The position numbers and the translations under genes were made by a program. Shown here piece by piece: positions 30,857-44,700 of a stretch of DNA of 64,000 nt; position 1 is the stretch's first letter, and every line of letters begins with the position of its first letter. Location of the stretch: contig JAYMGJ010000194.1 of the NCBI GenBank assembly GCA_037178675.1, positions 1-64,000 of the forward strand, given 5' to 3'. This DNA is from Scleroderma bovista (lineage: Eukaryota; Basidiomycota; Agaricomycetes; Boletales; Sclerodermataceae). The notes under the pieces were generated by a model. It saw only the letters and a program-made list of their open reading frames with translations. It was not told where the DNA came from and did no database searches.

Positions 30857-33800
30857 TTAAAATATCCCAACCAAGCTCTCCTCCCCCTGCGCTGCCATCC
30901 CCTTAAGAACTTCCCGTACCTCCCGTGCAGGCTTCGAAACAACAGACCGCTCATTCATAGCACTCTCTTTCACCTTGAGCGCGACGCTACGCAAAAGGTC
31001 CAATCTTGCAAACACGGTATCACTTGGGTCGACATGATTCGCACAGTCTTTATCCGGTACAAGAACAGCGAGGATGACGTGAGATGCCAGTGCCGACGGA
31101 ACGGTTCCCGAGACAAGGTATGTGCTAGTTGGACGAAAGTAAATTTGTGACAATAGGAAAAGTACACCCGAGTGGTACAGTACCTCACGATGGGTCTCAC
31201 GGATTCTGGGTCTGTAGATAGAGACGCAAAAAGGCTTGCCATCGCCAGCGTATAATGATCTGGAAAAGAGGTCATCAGAAATGGCCGAGTGCAGGGTACA
31301 TTTGTATACCATCATGGCTCTCCCGGAATGCCAGATGCAGAAGCTCAATGCACGATTCTCTGGCCTTGTCTCCGACCCCGCCATGGGCACTGGCACTCCG
31401 CACAACGTACGACAGCGCCAACACAAAGCTAGCTGCAACCTCCTCTTCGCTGTTACGTGCGCCACTGATAAGTTCAGTAACGACCGGGTCGACTCGCGAT
31501 TGACTACGCATGAGAATGCCAAGTGCCTCCGCGGCTGTGGTGCGCACGACGACACTTGCAGGGTCCCCGACTGACTTAACAAACGTTCGTTGCAGCTGAG
31601 GGAAGAACGGCTTGACGTGGTTCGGTATCCTCTGCAACATTTGGGCCAATGCAGAAAGGATGGCGGTCTTCACTCCCGCAGGATATATCGTTGCCTGAGT
31701 CGCAACACGAATAAGCGGGCCGGTGAAAGGTACCACGAATGCCTTCATGACGATCTCGTCCGTCCTCTCGACCAATGCTCCGATGGCGTACGCTGCATTT
31801 TCGCGCTGTTCGTTGTTTCCAGTTGTAAGCCCAGCGATGATGATTGGAACCGTGGACGCGACACCCTTGGGTAAGCTGAACCCTGGCACAGTTCTTCCAG
31901 GGGCTCCAGTACTTTCGACTGCGCGGCGTAAAGTGACAACAAGAGGCTCGTACTCATTTTTTGGAATGGACTTGACAAGCGTGTCAAATGCCTGACAAGC
32001 CGCAGTATGAACTTGAACTTCGGAGTCGTCGAAGAGCGATATCAACTGTCGAAGCCAATCACCGTGGTACAGCGATGAATCCCCCTCCGACTCTTCACAG
32101 AACTTGGAAAAGAAAGAACAAGCACTTGCTCGTCGTTTGGGTGTGTCGTTCTTGGTCCTATACATACTACACATCAGTGGTGCTTGTCACGCGGAGCGCA
32201 CGACACTTACCATCCGAGGAGGAGTAACATCAAAGTATTTAGACCCTCCGAATCTTCGATCGATCCTAGCAAAGCTCGCAATGCTTCGTCGAGAGCAGCG
32301 AGTAATTCCCTATCTTCGCCTTCCTCAAATACTTTGACAAGGGCATTCAAGATCATGGCAAGTCGTTTACTGAGAGTGTTTCCGGCGACTGTTACTAGGG
32401 ATGCCAGGGCACGAGCATTAAAAGCGGTCATTGGTGTGGAAATCAACGTGGGGATCAGTACAGGGAACACAGTAGATGCTCGAACCTGTCATCCTATGAG
32501 GCAAACACGACACTCCAAAGAAAGTTTCCTTACCGCCATAACCTCCCGCAAAGCCTGTAATGCGGTACCAGAACTCTCTCCTGACTGGCGTAGGGCTTCC
32601 AGCAATGTCGGAATAGTCTGGTCAATAGCTTTGCCGCCGATGTGCTCCTGGAGTGTGTCAAACGCCTTCGCTGCTGCTGAACGGACGGTGGTATCATCAT
32701 CGACCAGGGAGGTGCGAACTACGCAAATGATCTCGTTTTCGTGACCCTCTCGCTGAGTGTCGGTTGTACTCTCCCTGAATAGAAGTTTAGAACTCCATCC
32801 TTGTCGAAAGGCCAGGGACTCACGTGACATCTGAAAGCATTAGGCAGACTCCTTCGCGAGTACGCGTGTCGGGTGACGACGACATGTCCTTCAAAATGGC
32901 TACAGTTTCGCCCACCAATCTCTCTCCAAATTTGCGGCAGAGTTCGAGGGTTGTGCGTGCAGCAGTCTATTTATACATGAGTTTATGTTTCATTTTGTCA
33001 CGGGGTGACATACCTCTTGTTGTTCCTCCTCTCCTCCAGAATACAGTTGGACAAGTTGACGAACCAATTCACGGAGAATTTCGCGGACTACGAGTGAATT
33101 CAATACCATTCAGCTCCCTCCTATTGTGAGACCTACCTGTCCGAGGCGTGTTGTGCACCAGAGCTTTCCAGATGTGTAGGGATGATTGACGAACAGTGTT
33201 GACCGCATCTTGCCTTGCAACATAAAGAGCTGAGAGAATACGATCACGACGTTCTTCTCCTAGAATCTCTGCAAGAGCACGTCGAGAGGTTTCCGCAACC
33301 GCTGGCTCTGCTTCCTCGTCGTCTCCGAGGTCTGCTTTGCTGTTGATGCCAGACACCTTAAACAGGAGTTCTCCCACCAGAGTAATTGAAGATTGCTAAA
33401 TGGAATACTTGTGTGCATGTATGCATGTAAAATCAACTGGAAAACTTACACGAATGCGCCACCCGGTGTCGAACATGCCTCGTTCCAACTCAGGAAGCAG
33501 TAGATCAATCGCCTTGGTCGAGTAATTCACAACGATCATCCTGCCAGCACGCATTGCCGCGTCACGGACATGCTCCTCGCCGTCCGCAAGCCCGCTGAGA
33601 ATCGGGGATATAATCTTGGGCAGATGGGGTTGGAATCTCGTTCCAAACGTTGCTGGAAGATACACCAACAAGGTCATGAAGCCTTCACGCACGGCACTGC
33701 GCGGTGATTGGGCGTTTGCGATGATGTCCGGGAGGAGTCCCTCTAGTCTCTCCATTCCGAGTCCAGATAAAACTTCGCTTAAGCCCTGAGCGGCCCCCTG

Positions 33801-36800
33801 ACGATCCACACCGGACATTTCCGCTTTCAATGTCCTCAGTAACCCTGGGACAAGATCGGGGAAGTGCGCCTCTCCAAGTCGCTCGACGAGGACACCAAGG
33901 GTTTTGGCCGCTGTTGCCCGTGCTTCTGGAACGGGGTCGACGAGTACCACGTGTACCATCGGGAGAAGACTAGACAAGTAAGGAACGAAATCTTTGGAAT
34001 CCGTAAGAGACGCCAAATTGCCCACTATTTGTGCAGCTTTCTTCTTTCCCTCGGCGCCTCGATCACGGAGGCCACGTTCAATGACAGGGATGACCTGCGA
34101 AGGATTACAGTACAATCAAATGAAAAGCCGCTCAACGTACCAGGGCGAGTGATGATTGATCGATGTAGTGGACGAATGATGTTTTCAAAAGTGACGATAG
34201 AGCATTAGGCGTTTTCGCTGGGTCTACGAGTGCCTTCAGCAGAGTCGGTACGAGCGCCTGAATCTCGGGGTTGCTAATGACTTCGCCAAATTGTTTCAAA
34301 CTCTTGTTGGCAGCCACCTTAACTTGCGCGTGCGTGTCCGTCAGAACACTTGTTAGTCGCGGAATGACAATCGGAAGTGACAACGACAGTTGTCGCGGAG
34401 AACAGTAAGCCATCATACCAAGCAACTCGATAGACCCTTTTTTCGATCGCCACTGCTTTTCATCCAGACCAGATAGTAGAGAGGGCAAGATAAGCTTCAA
34501 ACCGTAGCCAGACATATTGCCCATGATGACACGTGCGGCATCTTGAGCTGCTTCGCGCACATCAGCGGTCCCGTCGCCGAACGCAGTCAGAAGAAGAGGA
34601 AGTATGAACGTGATGTACGGTTCGAACAACCGGCCGAGCGTGCTCGACAACGTTTCAAAGGCAAACATGGCTCCCTGGCGCAGCTCAAATCGTTTTTTCT
34701 CTTCAGTAGCGGTCCTCAGACGGTTGACCACGTCGAAACGCTTTATAGAGCCAACTCCGAGTCCTTTGATTGCACCCGCCAAGCCATAAGCTGCGCCCCG
34801 GCGAGCTGCATACTTTGTCGCAGTGAGAAGCTCCTCGAACAAGTTGTCGATGAACGCGTCAACACGATTCCCCATAAATCTAACCAATGGGACAAGACAG
34901 TCCGAGACAGCTACTTGCACTTGTTCTGCGGGTGTTTTCAGCGCCCCAACCAAGCGATCCACGATACCAGGGATACGTCGGTCAGAAGCATCAAGGTGTC
35001 GGGCGGCTCTACCGAATAGAATGACCACAGCCTCTTTTGTTTGATCTCCAGTTTCAGTTGCGGGACTGGGGCCTGCCAGGTGACCCTCGAATATCGTTAA
35101 CAGCCCAGCGATTCGTGCGGCCCCATGGTGATCTACGATTGCGGTGCCAGCTTTCAACATATTTCGACGCACCTCGGCCGAGCGGTCACCTAACGCTCCG
35201 TCTTTGATTAGAAAAGTGAAGAATGCCTCTACCTGAGTATCCGGGAAAACGGGTGCCAGCTGCTCAAAGACCAATGCGATCGCTACACGAGTTGGCGCGG
35301 GATCCGAACGATCCAAAGTTTCTGGGATGACCATTCCCTTGTAAAATATTTCAGAGTCTAATGCGCGCGCGATCACAAAATGGATGGAACTTACGTATTC
35401 GTCATACTCGGGTGCGAGGACCTTGGCCTGGACAATAGGGTCAATCTTCAGTCGATCAAAAGAAGTAAATAATCAACCTTGTCCAGGTAGAGATCTTGCA
35501 AAGCAGAGATAGTCTTCTCGCTTGTTTGAGGTACGTGTACAACGGCATCGGCGATAGCGAAGGCTGAGCTCGTTCTTGCATATGCATTTCCATGGCCTAA
35601 ATAGAAACCGCATCAAAAGCACACCTCTGCAATCTACTACCAAAACTCGCCTAAGAAAGGAAGAAGGTGCCCGAGGTAATCTTCTGGTACATCTAGACCA
35701 TTGTCCTCCCACACATGGTTGGCTAGCCATGCATTCTGCTCGTCTTCATCATGGCATGCAATCCAGAGTTCTGGCAACCAATCCAGATCCGTCAAATCAA
35801 ACGGCTAAGTGTAATGAGTAGTACCAGGTCATCACTTCCAACCTGGCCCATGCCTCACCTGGATTGCCTGTAGACATGAGTTTCTCACATGCGTCTCTTG
35901 GCTGAGTGACCCATGTACAAGCGCGGATATCTCGTAGGGTGTGGCAGTCGCTTGCACAGTCTCACCAAGTTCGACAAGAACCGACGACGCCTCCTTGCTC
36001 AGCCGTGGCTGAAGCCTAATAACACGGATAACATGCTCCATCGTAGCTTTGCGAGGAAAGTCGGTGTTTGCGACTGTGACGCGATGCTTCTGAGCCAATT
36101 AAAGGCAGAATAATACATGTCAATCATACATTTGCTACAATGGAACTTGAGGATGCCCAAAACAAGCGCAACTTGTTCGAGAGCCTCTTCATCTTCCGAG
36201 ACGGCGATACCACCCTGATACAGTACACGCGCTAGGAGTGGGAACGCGTACGAGAAAGTGGCCACATCAAAAGGCGCCTGTTCAGAAAGTGATCGCAGGC
36301 GATACAGAACCCGCAATACGAGCACTGGGAGAAGTGTTACTCACAAAGAGGACATATAACGAATGGTAACGACTTACAATGCAATGGCTCAACTTGCATC
36401 TCCTCCGGTACACACGGAAGCTCAAGAGCTCTCAGGATGGCAACGCCAATCCATTTTCGAGCTGTACCGAGACGCTCAGAGCAGCACCAAGCAAGATCCT
36501 GCACATCAACAAGTCGTTAACGTCGACAAAAATGGTTATATTTCAGGAAAGTCACCAACAATGAACGTGTCGAACGCTGCGCTCCCCACTAACCGTGGGC
36601 CCTGAACGAGTGCCCCTTGTAGCAACAGAGTTGTGATCGGCGAAACGTACACATGTGACTCTGGTACATTCACGAGGACCACGCTCCGAATAAAAGCAAG
36701 GGCTCGCTCCAGATTGGCCTTCAGTGAGGCCACACGCTGACGCACGACTGCTTCCTTGTCTAACTGTGCCTGCACAAGCGCCTGTGCTTGTTTCGACAAG

Positions 36801-39800
36801 GCAGGCTGAGCCGTGGCTTTTTTGTGCGCCAGAGACTGACGTAGTTCATTTTCCCACTTTGCAATGTCCGCGCCTTTACCTTTCTTGGGGCCTTCCTGCT
36901 CTTGCTTTTGCGAAGACCGTACTGCAGAATGTATCTCAAACCCTTCCGGGTTCTCAGTCGCCACCGGACTCACCATCAACGAATGCAGTGCCTTCTGGTG
37001 TCTCAAAGATACCAAAGTCGGTCTCCGTCAGCCCACTGATACCATCCACGTCAATATCCGCACTAAGCTGGTCCATAATCCGAGGAAGAACAACTTCTGG
37101 ACATACAAAGGCAAGCGTACTGACGCTGCGGTAGCTTGCATCCGCAAAACCAGCCTAGCAATAATTGTTCATCCTTAGCAACACTTATCTAAAACGCTCG
37201 AACAACACACACCTTGGCAGCATCCATCAGGGATGCTTCAAGGATAGCCTTCATTAGCGAATCAATGTTCCGGCTAACTAGGACATGTGGATCCGCGCCA
37301 GCTTTCTGGCAAAGCTCGATCCACAGGGACCTCGAGGGCCCCGCTGGATGGGAGCCCTGTAAGTATCCTATGAGATGCAGAGTGTTCGTCACGTACAGAT
37401 TGACGCATGGTGCGAAAGCACGATGAGATCAGCCAAAAGCGTATCCCGCAGTGTATCATCGATTCCATGACCATTCCCCATACTCGCGCAGCACAACAAC
37501 AGCGCCGCATATCGCCTTTGTTTATCCACAGGGGACTTCTCGATCTCGTCGGAGGCGGAAGCAAAAGCGGCGGGTTTCGTTGGTCCCGGCTTGTCGCGGG
37601 CCAAAATGGCCATCAAGGATTGTCTAACGATGAGATTGACCAGCTTGGGAAGTCGTACAACCGCTGCTTCTAGGGTCTGAAGGGTGCTTCGGCGGACCTC
37701 GGAAACTTGCGAATGGACAGCTAGGTGTATAAAGACGGACCCGAGAAGTGCCCTGCAAAATAAAGGATGTCAAACAGCCAACCAACCAACCAAATGCAAA
37801 TGTACGTGTGAGTGTGAGTGTGAGTGGACAGATAGATCGAGCATGGGGCTAACCTTAAGTTCTCGCTCTTGGCCAGCTCAGTGCTGAGATGGTCAAGCAC
37901 AAGATCGATCGCGCGCAGCAGCCACGTCTCATCATCGACATCCGTAATTTTCTGGTATACTTTGTCCCACATCAAAAAGGAAGGCTTTGCCGCCGTCCCT
38001 ATGAGGGCGTCCACAGACGTGTTGCGTGTTACTACGTCAACTGTCGGATTATTTGTGTGCCACATTTACATGATACCACACACAGTCAGTATCATAACGG
38101 AGGAAGAGCAAACGGAATTCATACCAAACTTGCCTGACTTGGCCATTGGACCGAGGAAAATTGACAACGCGATGTATCCTTCGAGCGGGCGGGCAGCTGC
38201 ACCAAGCGAATTCGTAGAGAAAGTTTTGAGGTTGGCCTCGAGCGAGCTCGAGATAGCTTTCACGAACGCCAGGGACGAGTCGTTCCCGAGAGAAGAAACA
38301 TTCCAGAGCGCAGTTCCGGTCAAAGACACAAAAGCCCTGCGCAAAACAGGCTTCGTGTTGGTCATCTCCTTGGCAATCACACTAGAAATTTCTGTGGGTA
38401 TGGAAGTGTTGCCCTCCATCAAAAAGGTCAGGTGCTGCGGTAGAGCCGATGCCAGTATTGCAATGACAACATCGTTTGTCTCCTTCAAGATTAACAGAGG
38501 GAGTGCACTAACGATGGACAGCGATATGGTAGTGCTAGGGTGGATGATGGAAAGCATCGTATACAATGCAGCGCGGTGGTCTGAGCCAGTGGTTTTGCCG
38601 GCTTGAGGAAGGGCTAGAAGTTCGGTTACAACCGATCCGAGAGAATCGTCAGAAACGGTGTTCAGGAGACATTTGAACAGCACCGTTGCATTTGTGCGAA
38701 CTGTCGGATTGCTTGACTTAGCGGAACTAAGGCAGGACGTGAGCAGCTTCTTGAAGATGGAAGGATCGAGAGGGTGCGAATATGCCAAAAAGAAGTCGCG
38801 TGTCACTAAAATTGGTGAGCAGAAGCCATAAATGGAGACTGCATTTGGGCCTTACCACTGAGAGAGTATTCTGGTGAACGAAGCAATGCCTTTTCCATTG
38901 TTGGAAGGACCGAAGCTGCCAGCACGGCGGGGCCGATGAAGGTGCGAATGAAACCATGAAGTGCGATCTAAGAACGTGTTCAATTCATAGTTGAAGTGGT
39001 TGGAAAGAAACACACCGATGAATGATGGGGTACTGGACCTTTTGACATGAAGACACAAGAGCAATACAGAGCAATTATGTCTTGCTGAAGTAAGTCAGCT
39101 AGGAGACTGGAAAATCGCAACTGTGTAGCTTACCTGGATGGAGGGCGGTATCTGTTTCAGAGATTCATACTTTAAGTTTTTTAATCTGATGGTAACATCT
39201 ACGGCCGCCCCGAGGAGGGGTATATAGACGAGCGGTGTTTGGCTAGACTTGGCCTGCGCAACAAGTGTGGCCATGAACGGTGGGATGTGCTCGGGTGCTG
39301 AACGGAGTGCCCTACGCGTGCGGATGAGCGCCCCCTTTTGCATCGTTGGCTTGGTATGTGTGGATGGATTGAGTTGGAAATCAAGTAATACAGCCATGAT
39401 TTCGATGAGATTGCGCCACGAATCGCACGGTTGATATTTTGAGCAGGCGGTATAGAGTGCACAAGTCCAGCTCAATAAGACAAAGGCATCTGCTGGAGCA
39501 TACGAACTCGGGGGATCGTTAGCATCTGATTTCCGATAAAAAACGGTCACCTTCTGCACACCTAAAAGAGCCTGATTTTGAAACCTTGGAAGCTTCATTT
39601 GCAAGCCAGCCAACTACTTGCTCCATAACGCCAAGCTTGTCGTCAGCGGCACGAGATTCGTCGATTTCGATCAATCGCATTCCCAGATCTTCCACGGCAG
39701 CCCGTGATGCTGTGTCGACATATCGAGGATAGGTCTGGGTCAAAAGCAAGAACACGTCGAGCGTCTGGCTCAGACTGAGACCTGGCAGTTGGGATATGTG

Positions 39801-39997
39801 AATATGTGGCTCAACGACAGACAGATAAACGGACCTCGCTCGTTGATGAGCCATGTCAACTCTTCGTGGAGAAAGTGTAAACGCAGTTTTGTGCTGCTGG
39901 ATAGGAGCAGTGTCTGCGCTGCCTGGATTGCGCTCTGCCAATCGTGGAAGATCGTGTCTCTCTTCCAGACGCAGTGCGCATTATCGTCTCCGTCCAT
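30857..39997 (-). CDS. GCN1: Gcn1, HEAT-repeat activator of the eIF2alpha kinase Gcn2
   Basis: A giant multi-exon gene of roughly 2,600 codons. Gcn1 binds translating ribosomes (with Gcn20) and passes the uncharged-tRNA signal to Gcn2 in the general amino-acid control response; it acts in the cytoplasm. The N-terminus shows LLLSSSTKLRLHFLHEEL and, after intron 39782-39834, LSLSQTLDVFLLLTQTYPRYVD, typical of Gcn1. HEAT repeats fill the rest. The most conserved part is the eEF3-like region at 34132-35376 (RRGAAYGLAGAIKGLG, ELRQGAMFAFETLSSTLGRLF, EKQWRSKKGSIELLGMMAY, ALVPTLLKALVDP), followed by the Gcn2-binding C-terminal HEATs at 31275-33400. The first in-frame ATG is at 39997; a GTG-initiated extension to 40108 exists but no ATG supports it. 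The end is fixed at the stop 30857-30859, after the exon with YLVSGTVPSALASHVILAVL. At least a dozen short introns interrupt the frame; I saw no damaging break. Confidence 0.88.
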
Positions 39998-40468
39998 CTT
40001 GCTAACAGAAGCCAGCCAGGCTTGAATTTGCTGAGTGTCCTCGAGGCTCCAGCGAGTTGAGTCACCGAAGGTTCGCTGTGTTCCATATCGGGTGCTTACG
40101 TGAGCCACCCACTAGTACTAGCCTCGAATCTCGGCTGCGGCCAAACTAGCGTCGAGTGCAGATTTGTGTGGTTGTGCGCGTCGACTGCCATTGCCAACCG
40201 CTGTGTTCTGTGTCCTCGACGCATTCATCCGTAGCCTATTCGTCGTCGCGCAAGTTCGTCGGACTGACTTGACCCCGTATACATCACCTTCCTAATCAGT
40301 GTGTATGTCTGTCAAGTCGCCGCCTTGTTGCTGGCCACTCACTTGTGCTTCCCAGATGCTACCAAGCGTTCGTACATCTTCTGTACAACCATCCAACTTC
40401 ACCCTCCTTTTTGCTACACCTCTTCATCCCTCTTAGCTCTCTCTGTCAGAGCGACCGTCGTGCAGCCC
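39998..40468. promoter_or_regulatory. Divergent intergenic region of GCN1 and the membrane-protein gene
   Basis: About 470 bp separate the GCN1 start (minus) from the ATG at 40469 (plus), so both promoters must lie here. The part just upstream of 40469 is C/T-rich (CACCCTCCTTTTTGC, TCTTCATCCCTC), as is common before fungal start codons. No clear TATA box was seen. Confidence 0.45.
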
Positions 40469-41104
40469 ATGTCTTATAACGCAGCCAACGTCGATCCGAC
40501 GCCGGGGACCATGCCCACCTCAACAGCTCCTCCCAACTTCGCTCCACCAGCAAAGGGCGCTGCCGTCGCTGTCGCTCTCACAGTCACCATCGTCGGCATC
40601 TGCATGTTTGCACTCATCACCTGGCTCATCCTCCGCCTCCGTCGTCAGCCCGAACCCCCCCAAGACGCACCTCAACCACACCGACTCTCCTCCGTAACGG
40701 CTCGCTTCAGACCCTCATTTGCATCTGAAACCTCGTCCAAATTCGGATTTAGTGAGTCTCAAATACGCATTGTTGATCATATCATCTCATACTCTGCGCA
40801 TCGACACCTAGAACGGAAATCGTTGCGTCTCGTAAACAACCATCAGCACGACCACGACGACGAGAGCTGGGACTTTGCAGACCCAGATCCGGTCCAAAAG
40901 GTAGAGCTACCTGCTCGTACTAAACACATCCCTCCGCCATTGCTTTCTCCCCAAACACCTTCCTATCTTTCCGGCAAGGATGAATTCTTTGGACCATCCT
41001 CACCCGCTTCTCCCTCCTCGTTCGATATTGAGCCTCCTCCTCCTGCATACGCCCGAGATGATCGTCCTCGCTGGACCTTGCATGAGCCAAAAGACCTCCC
41101 CTGA
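40469..41104 (+). CDS. Small single-pass membrane protein, unknown function
   Basis: The ATG at 40469 (MSYNAANVDPTPGT) is preferred over an upstream in-frame ATG at 40301 because the 56 residues before it look like translated UTR. Residues about 1-32 are a short extracellular-type Ser/Thr/Pro segment. About 33-56 form one strong transmembrane helix (AAVAVALTVTIVGICMFALI) followed by a basic stop-transfer RLRRQ. The rest is a Pro/Ser-rich cytoplasmic-type tail with PPPPAY. A 60-nt GT-AG intron is likely at 40752-40811 (GTGAGT...CCTAG); because it is in frame it can be missed, and splicing gives FGF-K-RKSLRLVNN. No known domain. The layout resembles fungal single-pass membrane proteins. Confidence 0.65.
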   Translation: MSYNAANVDPTPGTMPTSTAPPNFAPPAKGAAVAVALTVTIVGICMFALITWLILRLRRQPEPPQDAPQPHRLSSVTARFRPSFASETSSKFGFSESQIRIVDHIISYSAHRHLERKSLRLVNNHQHDHDDESWDFADPDPVQKVELPARTKHIPPPLLSPQTPSYLSGKDEFFGPSSPASPSSFDIEPPPPAYARDDRPRWTLHEPKDLP

Positions 41105-41715
41105 TCCCATCCCTAGTTCCGCTCCTCACTTCCTATACGGATGTCACAGTCAGACGTACTCCGGAGCATAACATCTTGCAGGATAAAGTTCAACCAATCG
41201 CACATATGCCTTCGTTTGTCCCTACTCCCTCACCGGTGTTTTGGAGCTCAGCTTCTTACATTCTTCAAGTGGCGCCATATAGTTACTTCCTTTTTTTTTT
41301 CTTTAGATCTCCACTGTATTGGCTTCGCTCATTTTATCGCACTTGCCGGATGGTAGTCGTACTGGTTCGATTTCGTTGCTGAGTCTTGACCATGCCAATC
41401 AGCGCCTGGTACTTATGGACTCTTAATGGCAGCATATTTTTACTTCCCACACTTCCGCTTCGTTGTTCAGAAGGCGGAACACGCTGCAAACTGCATGCAG
41501 ACCCCGATTGCCAGTCGATCACGAGATTCTTGGCACGGCATATTGCTCATATTGGTACGCAGACTTGCGGTGAAAATTTAGCTAATACTTATTTCGCAAG
41601 TGTACGTATACTACTTATCGCATAGAGTTGCAAAATGATGCAATTTGGGCTATGAAGCACTACCACTGTAACCCCATTTCATATAACGTCAGGTGTAGAA
41701 GGACTGCTTCACTTT
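41105..41715. other. Convergent 3' region
   Basis: It lies between the ends of the membrane-protein gene (plus) and UTP20 (minus). It must hold both 3' UTRs; no further gene is seen. Confidence 0.5.
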
Positions 41716-44700
41716 TCACTCTTCTCTTCGACGCTTCAGCCGGCCCCGGCTATCCCTGAATCATGGAATATTAAGGTGAGTCAAATTCTTAATAACACCG
41801 CACGATCGGAAACACTTACGCATATGCACGGTTTTTCCTCTTTCTACTCTCCTTCTTCATAACATTCCGTGCAGTCTTGCGCTTTGCTGCTGCCTCAGGA
41901 TTGGTAATAACCTATCCGCATGAATTCGAACAGTTTGTATGGGTATCACGGGACACATTGCTTCTCACCTGCGTAGCACGCGCAACACGCCTTTCTTGCC
42001 GAATGTTGAGTGCACTTTGCCTAATCCGGTTGTAGGCTGTTGTGAAACTCGTGGTGCCCACTTTAGCTTGCACTAAATCGACTAGTTCTGTCGCTGTCGT
42101 TCTAAGCTCATCTGTCATCATATCAGCCGAAATTGCATCAGAACAAAGCAAGTCTTGCAATAGCCGACGTACCCATGGCGGTGTCGCGGATCATGTCTTC
42201 TTCTATGATGCGGTATACAGGAGTCAAAATGTGAGGAAGAAATTGTTCCAGCTGTCGTCCTTCCATATGCGACGTCATCGCTGCAAAGAACCGGAAGACA
42301 GACAACGGAATAAGCGACCAGTTAGCCTATTTCAGGATATATCAGCACCCTATATATCACAAGTAAACAGTGCTTACCTCTGCAGTAGTCGTATTCCGAC
42401 GCATAATATGTGCAGACCGCGCCTGGAACGACAGCTTAGAAAAAAGCCATGGAAGTTGGTCGCCGCCTCGACCATCCCGGACTTCCGACTCGGCATCATC
42501 GCCATCGGACACAACCTCGCCATCGGAACCCTCAGTGATGCGGGACTCCTGGGGATGAGCGATGAACCATTTGCCTACGAAGAATAGATTCTTAACGATC
42601 TGTAATGCCGCGGGTGCTTCCATGTTTGAGCTCTTGAGCATCGTACAAAGCTTATCCGCGATATCTCGCATAGCCGCATGTGTGAATGGGCTACCCTCAA
42701 CAGCGGTCATTGTCTGCGCAGATGACTGAGTTACCGCGAACAACGATCCCAGCAATCGACATGCCGCGCTGCGGACCCACGCGTGGGGAAACAACAGCAG
42801 AGCAACCACGTGCATCCACTTCATCTTCGAGTAGTCCGTAGTCAATTCCGGATATATGTGCAACACCTTGACAAGCGTCTGCAGGGCTTGATAGGCCGCT
42901 TGCCAATCCACAGGATTCTCCAGGTCATCGACACCATCATCCACAAATACAACGGAAGCGGCCTCTGCGACGGCCTGTGTATCCGCAAGGATCACGTCAA
43001 CGTGTGGTCCAGCGTCACGTTGCAAGGCTTCAATGAAAAGCCCATAGACTTGAACGGCAACGCCTCTCAGCCTCGTCTTCTCTGTCTGCACAGCCCAAGT
43101 ATGTAGGTGCCCGATCACATTTTTCTGCTGATCGTCTGCTAGGCGCTTCACAAGCGCCTGCACGATATTCGCTGCAGACTCCCGACATGCTTTCTCGTTG
43201 TCATTGGCAATGCATAGAACAAGTGCGACGAACAGCATCTCCGCGTGTTTTGCGAGCAAATTTCTTTCAAACTTGGTTACGACAGCGTGTAGCAGCTCCA
43301 TGACGCTAAGCCGCCCAGAGGCATGATCGAACGACAGATTGCGCGCAAAAAACGTCAGGGTGGTCTGCAAACGACCCGAGCCCTGAGGGTAATCGAGCAG
43401 GAATTGAAGCAAGAGGGAGCGCGCTGACTCGCGCGTATGTGCGGACTGCGAGGTGATCAGGATCGACGAAACTGTCGTCATCAGATCATACAGCTCGGGT
43501 ACCACGAGTTTGCGAGACACAATTGCACGGAGAAGCGTGAAAGCACTGTCCTGACGACTCGGATCCTCGAGATCGGGGGCCAAGAGCTCAAGTAAGAATA
43601 GCAAGTCGTTCTCCTTTACGTTGGATGTCGGACAATCTCGTAGGATGACAGCTAAGGATTTGAGCGCCGTTTGTGCTATCTCTGACTCTGCGCTTCCCAT
43701 GGAACGGATGATGGATAGAATTTGCTTAGAAATTAGAGGTGCTGAAGATGGTGCAGTCTTCACTGGGCATTGGAGAATAGCAGAAGCAGCCTTCAGGCCC
43801 GCAATGAGAACGGCCTCTGATTCCACATAGAGCGTATTCCCAATCAAGACCACAAAGGGTTCTAATCGAGCCAATATTTCGTTGTCGTGTAGATTGAAAC
43901 GGGATCGACGGAAAGCAGTATTGAAGAGCTCGAGACCGAACACAATGAAACTTAAATGACCGTGAGCCGGTGCGACATACATTCGACGTGCTATTGAACT
44001 AACCGATACGAATTATGTGCATATTGGTCTTCTTGAGTGACATTTTTGCGTTTCACGTGGACAATAGCGTCGTCTTTCTGGGTCTTGGCTTTCGACTTTG
44101 GTTTCAGAGGTGCCTCTCGCAAGAATTTACCGTTTTGACTGATCAGCGTATGGCACAATACTAGAAGTTCCGGGGGATCTAAACGAGCATTGGAGTTCAA
44201 GCCGCCAGCAATCCGACGGAGAACCTCGTCTACCTGCTGCATCGGTTTCGCTGAAGTAGTCACCTCCATAACGGATCGAAGCGGACGTAACAGTGCGCCG
44301 ATATAAGCAGGAGACACATATCTGGCGGTGAGTGCGAATGTGTCCAAACCTTTCGACGCACTTGCTTTAACCTCTCGCATCTTTGTCTTGAAATCCTCAC
44401 TCTGAACGTCTTTTCCCGATTCACCAAAGACAACTTCCGATGCGACATAAGCGATGTCGTCTACGCAAGCATCGAGGTCGGCAAATGTGCCCTCTTTCCG
44501 TTCAGGTGCAGTCACGTAGGATATAATCGCGTGGATCACATAGGCAAGGACGTGCAGTTGTGGCCCACGCACGAGCGCGGCTCGTAGCTCACGCACAGCA
44601 TATGAAAGATACGAGGGACCCAACGTAACGATAATTCGGCACATCGTCTCGCGCACCAAGTCTCTTGTATCTTGCGAGCGGCTCCGAAGTGCTTGGCTCA

